41,288 bases of DNA. It comes from Pseudomonadota bacterium. GTDB lineage: Bacteria > Pseudomonadota > Alphaproteobacteria > Rhizobiales > Rhizobiaceae. The stretch lies in the NCBI GenBank assembly GCA_023399465.1, contig JAEWPB010000049.1, positions 1 to 41,288 of the forward strand, in the 5' to 3' direction. Positions within the stretch are counted from its first letter, which is position 1; every line of letters starts with the position of its first letter. Of the stretch, positions 33,767-41,288 are shown piece by piece. Under the pieces are notes generated by a model. It saw only the letters and a program-made list of their open reading frames with translations, had not been told where the DNA came from and searched no databases. A program made the position numbers and the translations under genes.

Positions 33767-34019
33767 CGATTTCGATTCAAGCATCCGCGGGTTCATTGCC
33801 GAAAACTTCCTCTTCCGGGCCGACCGCGACGGGATCGCCGATGGCGAGTCGCTGCTCGAAAGCGGACTGATCGACTCCACCGGCGTGCTCGAACTGATCG
33901 CGTTCCTCGAGACGCGCTTCGGCATCAGCGTCGCCGATGACGAGATCGTGCCTGACAACCTCGATTCCATCCGCAACATCGGCAGCTACCTGCGGGCCAA
34001 GCTCGGCGTTGCCGCCTGA
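33759..34019 (+). CDS. Acyl carrier protein (second carrier)
   Basis: An 86-residue carrier protein with the pattern SLLESGLIDSTGVLELIAFLE, placing the phosphopantetheine attachment at S40, and a later helix FGISVADDEIVPDNLDSI. The ATG at 33759 lies inside the amidotransferase reading frame and is preceded by GAGGG. It is distinct from the first carrier (SSF motif) and carries the normal D-S pair, so the two probably have separate partners. The adjacent AMP-forming ligase is the likely loading enzyme. Confidence 0.93.
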   Translation: MPDDFDSSIRGFIAENFLFRADRDGIADGESLLESGLIDSTGVLELIAFLETRFGISVADDEIVPDNLDSIRNIGSYLRAKLGVAA

Positions 34020-34048
34020 GGCGTTCTCGCCAAAACGAGGATTGAGCG

Positions 34049-35608
34049 ATGCGCATCGAGGATCACCTGCGCGAAACCGCCGGGAACATGCCGGACAAGA
34101 CCGCGCTGGTCGCCGGCGGTTTCAGGATGAGCTATCGCGAACTCGATGCACAGTCCGATCGTGTGGCAAGCGCCTTAGCGGCACGGGGAGTAGGGCGTGG
34201 CGATCGGGTGCTACTTGTCCCCGACAACAGCGCCGAAGCGGTGGTCGCCCTCTATGCGGTGTTCAAGGCCGGCGCAATCGCCTGCCCCCTCAATCCGCAG
34301 ACCAAGGCGGACAAACTCAGTGCCGTATCCGCGCGGGTGGAGCCGGCCGCGGTGATCATGCAGGCGCGGCTCGGCGGGATGGACGAGCGTGTCCGCAGCG
34401 AAGACATGCCGCGCATCGCGATCGCGAATGATGGTGCGGAACTCCGCCCCGGCTGGATCGATTTCAAGACCCTAGCAGCAGGGACATCGCCGTCGGGAAG
34501 CGTGGATGCCGGCAAACCTGGCGGTGTCGGGGGCGCCGGCGAACTTGCATTGCTGATCCATACCTCGGGCTCGACGGGCGTGCCGAAGGGCGTGATGCTG
34601 ACGCATGACAACGTCACCGCAGCCTGCACGGCAATCGTCACCTATCTCGAGAACACGGCCGAGGACACCATCCTCAGCGTTTTGCCGCTCTCTTTCGGCT
34701 ACGGATTGACGCAGATGGTCACCGCAGCGATGAGCGGCGCGACGCTCGTCCTCGAAAAGTCCTTTGCGTTTCCACGCGTGATCCTGAAGCGCATGGCCGA
34801 AGAAGGCGTTACCGGCTTCCCCTTGGTGCCGACAATGGCGGCTCTGCTGCTGCAGATGAAGGATCTCTCTCCCGGCTTCCTGCCAAAGCTGCGTTACATC
34901 ACCAGCGCGGCGGCGCAATTGCCGCCCGTGATGAGCAAAGGGCTCTGCGACCTGTTCCCGGACGCCCGGCTTTTCATCATGTACGGACAGACCGAATGCC
35001 TGCGAGCGACCTGGCTTCCGCCGCAGGACGTTGTGCTGAAGCCGACGTCTGTGGGGATTGCCATCCCGGGTGGCGAAGTGGCGGTGGTCGATGAGCGCGG
35101 GTTGCCGGTCGCCCCGGGCGTGATCGGCGAACTGGTTGTCCGCGGACCGCATGTGATGCAGGGCTACTGGCGCGATGAAGCGGCGACCATCGCTGCCCTG
35201 CGCCCCGCACCGGACCCCTGGGGCAGGGAGCTGCGCACCGGCGACCTCTTCCGGATGGACGAATGCGGCTACCTCTATTTCGTCAGCCGCAAGGACGACA
35301 TCATCGTCACCCGCGGCGAGAAAGTCAGCCCGCAGGAGGTCGAGCGCGTGCTCTACGCTTTCGAGGGCATCCGCGAAGCGGCGGTTGTCGGCACCGCCGA
35401 TCCAATCCTCGGGCAAGCCGTCAAGGCCGTGATCGTCGCAGAGCCGGGCAGGCGGCTTGAAGAGCGCGAGATCGTGCGCCACTGCACCCGTTTCCTCGAG
35501 GATTTCATGGTGCCGAAAGCAATCGAATTCCGCGACAGCCTGCCGACGACGGCATCGGGCAAGATCCGGCTTGAAAAACAACACCAAGCAACCGAGGCGA
35601 CGGCATGA
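34049..35608 (+). CDS. AMP-forming acyl/carboxylate ligase (ANL superfamily)
   Basis: A 519-residue adenylate-forming enzyme. Signatures are A3 HTSGSTGVPKGVMLTHDN (about 171-188), A5 YGQTECLRATWL (about 312), the hinge GDLFRMDECGYLYFVSRKDD, and the catalytic C-terminal lysine K505 in TASGKIRLEK. It activates a carboxylate as acyl-AMP and transfers it to a thiol, here most simply the phosphopantetheine of the carrier encoded 29 nt upstream. The length and motifs fit acyl-CoA/acyl-ACP ligases such as those in exosortase-A clusters better than an NRPS A-domain, but the acyl group is unknown. It overlaps the next gene by 4 bp (ATGA). Confidence 0.9.
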   Translation: MRIEDHLRETAGNMPDKTALVAGGFRMSYRELDAQSDRVASALAARGVGRGDRVLLVPDNSAEAVVALYAVFKAGAIACPLNPQTKADKLSAVSARVEPAAVIMQARLGGMDERVRSEDMPRIAIANDGAELRPGWIDFKTLAAGTSPSGSVDAGKPGGVGGAGELALLIHTSGSTGVPKGVMLTHDNVTAACTAIVTYLENTAEDTILSVLPLSFGYGLTQMVTAAMSGATLVLEKSFAFPRVILKRMAEEGVTGFPLVPTMAALLLQMKDLSPGFLPKLRYITSAAAQLPPVMSKGLCDLFPDARLFIMYGQTECLRATWLPPQDVVLKPTSVGIAIPGGEVAVVDERGLPVAPGVIGELVVRGPHVMQGYWRDEAATIAALRPAPDPWGRELRTGDLFRMDECGYLYFVSRKDDIIVTRGEKVSPQEVERVLYAFEGIREAAVVGTADPILGQAVKAVIVAEPGRRLEEREIVRHCTRFLEDFMVPKAIEFRDSLPTTASGKIRLEKQHQATEATA

Positions 35609-36720
35609 CCATCAAGACGGCATTTTCGGCAGACTGCCTGCGGCTCGATGCCGAGGTCGAAATCGAGCGCATTGCCGGGCGGATCCGGGAGATCGTGCTG
35701 CGCGATCTCCGTCGGCGCGGTGCGGTGCTCGGGCTCTCCGGCGGCATCGACAGCAGCGTGACGGCGGCACTTTGCGTCAAGGCTCTTGGGCCTGAAAAGG
35801 TCGTCGGCGTGCTGATGCCCGAGCGCGACTCGGAGCCGGAAAGTGCCGATCTGGCCATGACGCTCGCCGGCATGCTCGGTATCGACACGGTTCGCGAGGA
35901 CATCGCCCCGTCTCTCGAAGCGGCCGGTTGCTATCAGCGCCGGGACGACTTCATTCGCCGGCTGGTCCCCGAATATGGCGAGGGCTGGGGATCGAAGGTG
36001 GTTCTGGAATCGGCCCTTTCCGGCCGCGGCTACAGTATCAATTGGCTGGTGGTGCAATCGCCGGAGGGTGTGCAGCAGAAGCTGCGCATGCCGCTCGATG
36101 TCTATCTCGGCGTCATTGCTGCCGCCAACATGAAGCAGCGAACCCGCAAGCAGATCGAATACTACCATGCCGACCGGCTGAATTATGCAGTTGCGGGTAC
36201 CCCCAACCGGTTGGAATATGATCAGGGCTTCTTCGTCAAGAATGGCGACGGCGCCGCCGACTTCAAGCCGATCGCCCATCTCTACAAGAGCCAGGTCTAC
36301 CAGCTGGCCGAGGCGCTCGGCGTGCCGGAGGAAATCCGCATCCGTCCGCCGACGACCGATACCTGGTCGCTGCCGCAGACGCAGGACGAGTATTATTTTG
36401 CGCTATCGCACCGCGACATGGATCTGTGCCTTCATGGCCTTGACAATGCGGTTGCCGCCCCGGAGGTCGCGGCCGCAATCGGGTTGGCGGAAGCCGAGGT
36501 CACTGCGGCCTGGCGGGATATCGAGGCCAAGCGCAAGGTCGCCCACTATCTCCATGCCGCACCGCGGCTGATCGACGCTGATGGCCCGAGGCTGCTAAGG
36601 TCAGGCGAAGCGGTCGCCGACGAGGCGGCACCAGCTTTCGCCCCCAAGCCCCGTCACGATCGAGCGGCCGGAGCGGATCTCGGCCAGAATGGCCGGGTCG
36701 CGGCTGGAGACCAGCATTGA
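35605..36720 (+). CDS. NAD-synthase-like N-type ATP pyrophosphatase
   Basis: A 371-residue ammonia-dependent NAD-synthase-like protein without a glutaminase domain. The ATP pyrophosphatase loop is SGGIDSS (45-51). The synthase core includes GVLMPERDSEPES, KQRTRKQIEYYHADRLNYAVAGTPNRLE and GDGAADFKPIAHLYKSQVYQLAEALGVP. Because it is operonic with an amidotransferase, a carrier and an AMP ligase, it may amidate or ligate another adenylated substrate; a role as a second NadE is the alternative. The last 40 codons overlap the 3' end of the convergent GNAT gene by 120 nt and look unrelated to the family. A TAA lies in another frame at 36596-36598, so a frameshift or lost stop near 36590 is possible. 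Confidence 0.82.
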   Translation: MTIKTAFSADCLRLDAEVEIERIAGRIREIVLRDLRRRGAVLGLSGGIDSSVTAALCVKALGPEKVVGVLMPERDSEPESADLAMTLAGMLGIDTVREDIAPSLEAAGCYQRRDDFIRRLVPEYGEGWGSKVVLESALSGRGYSINWLVVQSPEGVQQKLRMPLDVYLGVIAAANMKQRTRKQIEYYHADRLNYAVAGTPNRLEYDQGFFVKNGDGAADFKPIAHLYKSQVYQLAEALGVPEEIRIRPPTTDTWSLPQTQDEYYFALSHRDMDLCLHGLDNAVAAPEVAAAIGLAEAEVTAAWRDIEAKRKVAHYLHAAPRLIDADGPRLLRSGEAVADEAAPAFAPKPRHDRAAGADLGQNGRVAAGDQH

Positions 36721-37734
36721 CGAGCGGGAAAAGAGCAGGGCCTTCCGGCGCATCACGACGGGGAGGACTTCGCGGTCGCCATTGCCGCGGATAGCGGCGA
36801 AGCCGCGGCGCCAGGCGTCATGGAACATGTCGTCGACGACGGCCTCGTTGGCATCGGGCGTTGCCAGGACTTGCAGCGCCCAGGCGATACCGTTCGGGCG
36901 GCCGAAATAGATGGAACAACCGGCGGGCGTGCCATCGGGATATCTCAGAACCCGGCCATGCATGTCGCCGAACAGCTTCTTCTGCGAGGCGTGCTTCAGC
37001 AGCCAGTCCAGTGTGGCTGAAGACCAGTCCGGGCGTAGCGTGAAGGATCGGCTCAGTTGGCCAAGCGCCTCCTTCAGCATATCGATGTCAGCATCCTCTG
37101 CCCGGAAACGACGAGAATCCGGTTCGTGTGGCCGCAAGGGCCCCTTCATCGCCCGGTCCATCAACCAGTCGAAAGCGCCTGCAACCGGCCTTGCCAGCCG
37201 CGCCGCCCCGAATTTCCGCGCCAGTACGTCGATGCCGGTGTTTGCCGGCTTGAAGATGCGGATCCAGTTCAGGCTGTAGGCGGGTTCCATGCGGTGGCCA
37301 AGCTTCTGCCACATGCCAAGCGCGGTGGCGTTGGCGGTCTCGCTCACGAACAAATCCTGCGGGCCGGAAAGGAAGGCACGTAGCAGACGTGCGCCAGCCA
37401 GCGGATTGTCGTGCGGCCGATCCACCATGTAGGAACCGGCATAGGCGGCGGTGACGGGACGATCGCCCAGCATCATTCGCACCGGCACGATGCCGATAAA
37501 ACCGGTCACCGCACCGTCCGCGTTCAGATAGACCTTCGATCGCGAACCTTCATCCAGCCACGGATGGCCGAGGAAGATGTCCTGCATGTAATGCGCGAGC
37601 GACGGCGGCGGCGGAGTCGACGGGTCGCGGAAGGTCCGCTGGAACAATGCCGCAACCTCGGCGAAATCCCGCGATTCGACAGCGCGGATGGTACCGCCGC
37701 GTGACGACAGGGACTGCGGAGCGTGCAAAGTCAT
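36601..37734 (-). CDS. GNAT-domain acyltransferase-like protein
   Basis: A 377-residue protein from ATG 37734 (an upstream TTG at 37773 is less likely). The N-terminal 150 residues read as a GNAT fold: GTIRAVESRDFAEVAALFQRTF, VYLNADGAVTGFIGIVPVRMM, AYAGSYMVDRPHDNPLAGARLLRAFL, then SETANATALGMWQKLGHR. The C-terminal half may be a second, degenerate GNAT unit (GRVLRYPDGTPAGCSIYFGR ... LQVLATPDANEAVVDDMFHDAWRRG). This suggests a double-GNAT acyl or aminoacyl transferase. It has no signal peptide. It ends within the 3' end of the convergent NAD-synthase-like gene. It could belong to the polysaccharide/carrier block or to the catabolic operon behind it (126-nt gap). Confidence 0.75.
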   Translation of the reverse strand: MTLHAPQSLSSRGGTIRAVESRDFAEVAALFQRTFRDPSTPPPPSLAHYMQDIFLGHPWLDEGSRSKVYLNADGAVTGFIGIVPVRMMLGDRPVTAAYAGSYMVDRPHDNPLAGARLLRAFLSGPQDLFVSETANATALGMWQKLGHRMEPAYSLNWIRIFKPANTGIDVLARKFGAARLARPVAGAFDWLMDRAMKGPLRPHEPDSRRFRAEDADIDMLKEALGQLSRSFTLRPDWSSATLDWLLKHASQKKLFGDMHGRVLRYPDGTPAGCSIYFGRPNGIAWALQVLATPDANEAVVDDMFHDAWRRGFAAIRGNGDREVLPVVMRRKALLFSRSSMLVSSRDPAILAEIRSGRSIVTGLGGESWCRLVGDRFA

Positions 37735-37860
37735 GGCCGAGGGTGTGTTCCCGTTGATCCTGAAGCCCGGCAACGGGCCATTTCGCCTCAGGATAAGCGG
37801 AAAATAGACAAGTACCGGTTAACGAGGATAACGGGTGCCTCGAACACTTGGATACTGAGC

Positions 37861-38892
37861 TCAAGACTGGGGCGTATTCCCGCTCTCTCCGGTCGCGTCG
37901 GCGTAGGCCGCGATGCGTCGAACGAGTTCCTCCGGCAATTTCAGGCCGCTGAGGCGCGCCTCGTCTTCGCGCTGCTTGCGGGCCTGTCCCGGAATATGCG
38001 TCCCCAAGCCTTCGAGGCGACGGAAATGATCGTCGAGCCGCGACGGCAAGTCTTGTCCGAGCAGTTGCGGTGAAATTGCAATGACAACGAGACCGGCACC
38101 CGGCGACTTGTTTCCGGTTACGAAGCCGGGCGCATCGAGCGACCAATTGGCCCCTGTCAGTCCTGCTGCCAGGACTTCAACCATCAGGGCGACATTGGCG
38201 CCACGGCTGCCGCCGAAGGTGAGGAGCGCGCCCTTCAGTGCTTCGCCGGGGTCGGTGGTCGTCAGACCAGCGGCGTCGACTGCCCATCCCTCCGGTATCC
38301 GCTCGCCCCGCTCGGCGGCGGCACGTATGTTGACGTAGGCCGTGGCGCTCGATGCCTGGTCGATGACGAGCGGTGCCGAATTTGCCACCGGAGCGCCGAA
38401 AGCGAACGGATTGGTGCAATAGACGGCCCTGCTCGCGCCCGGCGGTGCCATCAGCGCCGGCCCGTTGGCGGCAGCGTAGCTAATCAGGCCAGCATCCGCG
38501 AGACGCCTGATGTAGTAGCCGAGTTCGCCTGCCGTATAGCTGCCGCTCTGGGAAAAGAGCGCGATACCGTACGTGGTCGCGCGCGCGCAAAGATCATCGA
38601 ATGCCCGGTCGAAGCCGAGTTGCGCGATGCCGCCTCGGGCATCGGCGGCAATGAGTGCGGGTGCAGGCGACGAGATCACCGGTTCCGCGCGTCCGTCAAT
38701 CCGTCCGGCAACGATGCTGTCGAGATAATCCGGTAGATGCGCGAAGCCGACGGCGCTTTGCCCCCACGTTTCGGCGGCGACGGTTGCGTCTGCCAGTGAG
38801 GCGGCCATCGCCTCGTTGCCACCCGCACCGAGAACGGCTGCACGGGCAAGCTCGCGCGCGCCATCGATGGTGAACTGCTGTGTTGAGCTCAT
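37861..38892 (-). CDS. Ldh-family (malate/L-lactate dehydrogenase type 2) oxidoreductase
   Basis: A 343-residue NAD(P)-dependent dehydrogenase of the Ldh/YlbC/DpkA superfamily, distinct from Rossmann-fold lactate dehydrogenases. Family segments include GQSAVGFAHLPDYLDSIVAGRI, SGSYTAGELGYYIRRLADAGLIS, TNPFAFGAPV, VIDQASSATAYVNIRAAAERGERIPEGWAVDAAG and TFGGSRGANVALMVEVLAAGLTGANW. Members reduce 2-keto acids or cyclic imines such as delta-1-pyrroline-2-carboxylate. A GGAG precedes the ATG, and the start is 3 nt past the stop of the demethylase-like gene, so both are one operon. With that neighbour a proline-type imino-acid substrate is plausible but not shown. Confidence 0.85.
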   Translation of the reverse strand: MSSTQQFTIDGARELARAAVLGAGGNEAMAASLADATVAAETWGQSAVGFAHLPDYLDSIVAGRIDGRAEPVISSPAPALIAADARGGIAQLGFDRAFDDLCARATTYGIALFSQSGSYTAGELGYYIRRLADAGLISYAAANGPALMAPPGASRAVYCTNPFAFGAPVANSAPLVIDQASSATAYVNIRAAAERGERIPEGWAVDAAGLTTTDPGEALKGALLTFGGSRGANVALMVEVLAAGLTGANWSLDAPGFVTGNKSPGAGLVVIAISPQLLGQDLPSRLDDHFRRLEGLGTHIPGQARKQREDEARLSGLKLPEELVRRIAAYADATGESGNTPQS

Positions 38893-38895
38893 GGG

Positions 38896-40881
38896 CTAGA
38901 TCTCCAGTGCGGCCTTGCGGCCTTCATAGATGGCATAGGGTGCCTGGCGCGGGGCGACGCCGTCGCCGATTTCAACAAACGCGGTGCCTTCCGCGCGGAG
39001 TTCCTGTGCCAGCCAGTCGGCCGCGACATTGGTGGTTGCCAGAACGAGGCAGTCCGCATCGATCCGCTGCTGGCTGCCGAAGGCATGCGATAGAACGGTC
39101 GCACCGTCGCCATGCCACTCGAGGATGCTCGCCTCGGTGACGAACCTGACGCCGAGCCCTCCGAGTGTTTTGCGCAGCGGAAAGTCGGCGGCAGTGCGCT
39201 GCAGTTCCTTGCCGACCAGCGGGTCGGGGGTCAGCAGTGTGACCTGATGACCATCTTCGGCGAGCTTCCAGGCCGTACCGCAGCCGCGCCATCCACCGCC
39301 TTCGTCCAGCAGGAGCACGCGGTTGCCGGGGCGAGCCTGCCGGGCCATGACGCTCTCGACCGAGTGCACATTGCCGTTTTCGAGGCCGGGCAAGGTGTCG
39401 AGGTGCGGGAATGCCTTCTGGAAGCCGGTCTCCGGGGGCAGCGAACCTGTTGCCAGGATGACGTGATCGGCGCCCTCGGCAATGACGTCGGCGGCCTCGA
39501 GATAGCTGTTGAGGCGGATTTCGACGCCGAGTTTGTCCAGCTGGCGCTCATACCACTCGATGAGATCGGTTATCTGGGCGCGCCGCGGCTGCATGCCCGC
39601 GAGGCGGAAGTTGCCGCCAAGCCTGTCGGAGGCTTCCGCCAGCACCACCTTGTGACCGCGTTCGGCGGCGGCGCGTGCGGCTTCGAGGCCTGCCGGGCCG
39701 CCACCGACGACGAGGACCTTCTTTGCTTCCCGCGCCTTTTCGAAGCGATCGCCACCCCATTCGAATTCGCGACCCGCCGAAGGATTGATCAGGCAACTGA
39801 TCCAGTAGTCGCGCGAACGCCGGCCCCAGCACATCTGGTTGCAGGAAAGACAGCCGCGGATGTCCTCGACGCGGCCGTCGCGGGCCTTGTTGACCAGATG
39901 CGGATCGGCAATCTGGCCACGCACGATCGACACGAGGTCGGAACTGCCTTCGCCAAGAACCGTTTCGGCATTGTCCGGCGTGCGGATATGGCTTTCCGCG
40001 GTCACCAGTGCATTCTTCACCACCTTCTTGAGTTCGCCGGCGAGGTCGGCCCCGAGCTTTTCCGGGTAGAGGAAGGTCGGCATCAGCTTGTAGAAGTCGA
40101 AGTAGCCGCCGGAACCGCAGGTGACGTAGTCGATCAGCCCGAGCTCGTCATGCATGGCGATGATCTCGGCAAGCTCATGCCGCTGCAGCATGATCGCATA
40201 GTCCGGCTCGTCACTGACGGCGAGACCGATGATGAAATCGTCGCCGCAGGTTTCGCGGATGCGGCGCAGGATCTCGCGGGAGAAGCGGGTCCGGTTTTCC
40301 ACCGATCCGCCCCACTGGTCGTCGCGGCGGTTGGACCATGGCGTCCAGAACTGGTCGAGCAATCCGTGATAGGCCGCCCACACCTCGACGCCGTCGAAGC
40401 CAGCGTCACGGCAACGTCGCGCAGCCTCCACGAAACCGTCGATGGTCTCGAGGATTTCGGCTTCGCTCATCGCATGGCTGCCGTCGCTGTCGTGGTAGCT
40501 CGGCAGGCCGGAAGGCGACCAGTGCGGATGGAAGGAATTGTCGGAATCGCCGTGGCTGCCGATGTGGTAGAGCTGCTGGATGGCGACCGCGCCATGGCTC
40601 TTGATCGCCTCGGTCACCTTGCGGAAAGCCGGAATGACGCTGTCGTCGGAGGGGCGGAAGTTGCCCCGCGTCAGCACCGCCGCCTGATGGACCGGCATCG
40701 GCTCGACCACCACCATGGCCGCGCCGCCCATGGCCCGCTCGGCGTAGTAGGCGACATGGCGAGGGCCGGGCAGGCCGTCCTCCGCCATGTTCGCGGTGTG
40801 GGCGCCGAAAACCACGCGGTTGCGCAGCGTATGGCCGCGCAGGCGGATCGGCGAAAAGATTTTTGGGTAAGCGGTCGTCAT
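38896..40881 (-). CDS. FMN/FAD/[4Fe-4S] oxidoreductase, N-methylproline demethylase-like
   Basis: A 661-residue fusion of an old-yellow-enzyme TIM barrel (residues 1-335; FGAHTANMAEDGLPG, VAIQQLYHIGSHG, GFDGVEVWAAYHGLLDQFWTPWSNRRDDQWGGS) with a dinucleotide-binding module (VLVVGGGPAGLEAARAAAERG, about 395). Between them are cysteines C344, C347, C351 and C363 that bind a 4Fe-4S cluster. This is the trimethylamine-dehydrogenase / 2,4-dienoyl-CoA-reductase family. In rhizobia the closest characterised type is the N-methylproline (stachydrine pathway) demethylase, which releases formaldehyde. The neighbouring formaldehyde dehydrogenase supports demethylation. Dimethylamine or dimethylglycine-like substrates remain possible. 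Confidence 0.85.
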   Translation of the reverse strand: MTTAYPKIFSPIRLRGHTLRNRVVFGAHTANMAEDGLPGPRHVAYYAERAMGGAAMVVVEPMPVHQAAVLTRGNFRPSDDSVIPAFRKVTEAIKSHGAVAIQQLYHIGSHGDSDNSFHPHWSPSGLPSYHDSDGSHAMSEAEILETIDGFVEAARRCRDAGFDGVEVWAAYHGLLDQFWTPWSNRRDDQWGGSVENRTRFSREILRRIRETCGDDFIIGLAVSDEPDYAIMLQRHELAEIIAMHDELGLIDYVTCGSGGYFDFYKLMPTFLYPEKLGADLAGELKKVVKNALVTAESHIRTPDNAETVLGEGSSDLVSIVRGQIADPHLVNKARDGRVEDIRGCLSCNQMCWGRRSRDYWISCLINPSAGREFEWGGDRFEKAREAKKVLVVGGGPAGLEAARAAAERGHKVVLAEASDRLGGNFRLAGMQPRRAQITDLIEWYERQLDKLGVEIRLNSYLEAADVIAEGADHVILATGSLPPETGFQKAFPHLDTLPGLENGNVHSVESVMARQARPGNRVLLLDEGGGWRGCGTAWKLAEDGHQVTLLTPDPLVGKELQRTAADFPLRKTLGGLGVRFVTEASILEWHGDGATVLSHAFGSQQRIDADCLVLATTNVAADWLAQELRAEGTAFVEIGDGVAPRQAPYAIYEGRKAALEI

Positions 40882-40902
40882 GTCGCCGATCCTTGTCTCT
40901 GC

Positions 40903-41288
<386 letters not shown>

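Noticed and set aside
34049..35608. AMP ligase plus carrier as a nonribosomal peptide synthetase.
   Set aside because: No condensation or thioesterase domain is present and carrier and ligase are separate small proteins; a stand-alone acyl-loading pair fits better.

Overview
The window reads as chromosomal DNA of a high-GC alphaproteobacterium, most likely a member of the Rhizobiaceae. The reasons are the GC-rich third codon positions, the rhizobial style of the catabolic genes, and the presence of an atypical amino acid:[carrier protein] ligase of the kind described in Bradyrhizobium and Agrobacterium. I see no rRNA, tRNA, CRISPR array, insertion sequence or phage gene. Genes are dense, with many 1-4 bp start/stop overlaps.

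Left flank (1-6639): a partial AhpD-like gene and a nucleoside hydrolase (minus), a divergent fumarylacetoacetate-hydrolase-family gene, gabT, and the efp / epmA-epmB set (elongation factor P and its lysyl-lysine modification enzymes).

Central accessory block (6851-26416): first a tight plus-strand operon of carrier protein, acyl-CoA-dehydrogenase-like flavoprotein, amino acid:carrier protein ligase (a seryl-tRNA synthetase relative), DUF1839 protein and an atypical GH2 glycosidase. This is the best candidate for an undescribed system: an amino acid is probably loaded on a carrier protein, possibly oxidised, and handed to an unknown acceptor. It meets head-on, with a 1-nt gap, a minus-strand sensor operon (cysteine-free sulfite-oxidase-fold periplasmic protein, PAS-PAS histidine kinase, LuxR-type response regulator). 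Next come a 1006-residue RTX calcium-binding secreted protein, a double alpha/beta hydrolase, a Wzx-type flippase and three glycosyltransferases, which look like a surface or secreted polysaccharide locus.

Right block (26866-36720): purU; a three-part kinase / degenerate M23 / class-III aminotransferase fusion of the hydroxylysine-kinase plus phospho-lyase type; a small conserved protein; then a second carrier-protein operon (asparagine-synthase-like amidotransferase, carrier protein, AMP-forming ligase, NAD-synthase-like ATP pyrophosphatase). The AsnB + carrier + AMP-ligase + hydrolase set resembles accessory genes of exosortase-A/PEP-CTERM polysaccharide loci, but no exosortase is present here.

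Right flank (36601-41288, minus): a GNAT-domain protein, an Ldh-family dehydrogenase, a flavin / iron-sulfur N-methylproline-demethylase-like enzyme and the C-terminal part of glutathione-dependent formaldehyde dehydrogenase. Together they suggest oxidative N-demethylation with formaldehyde disposal, which fits the nearby purU.
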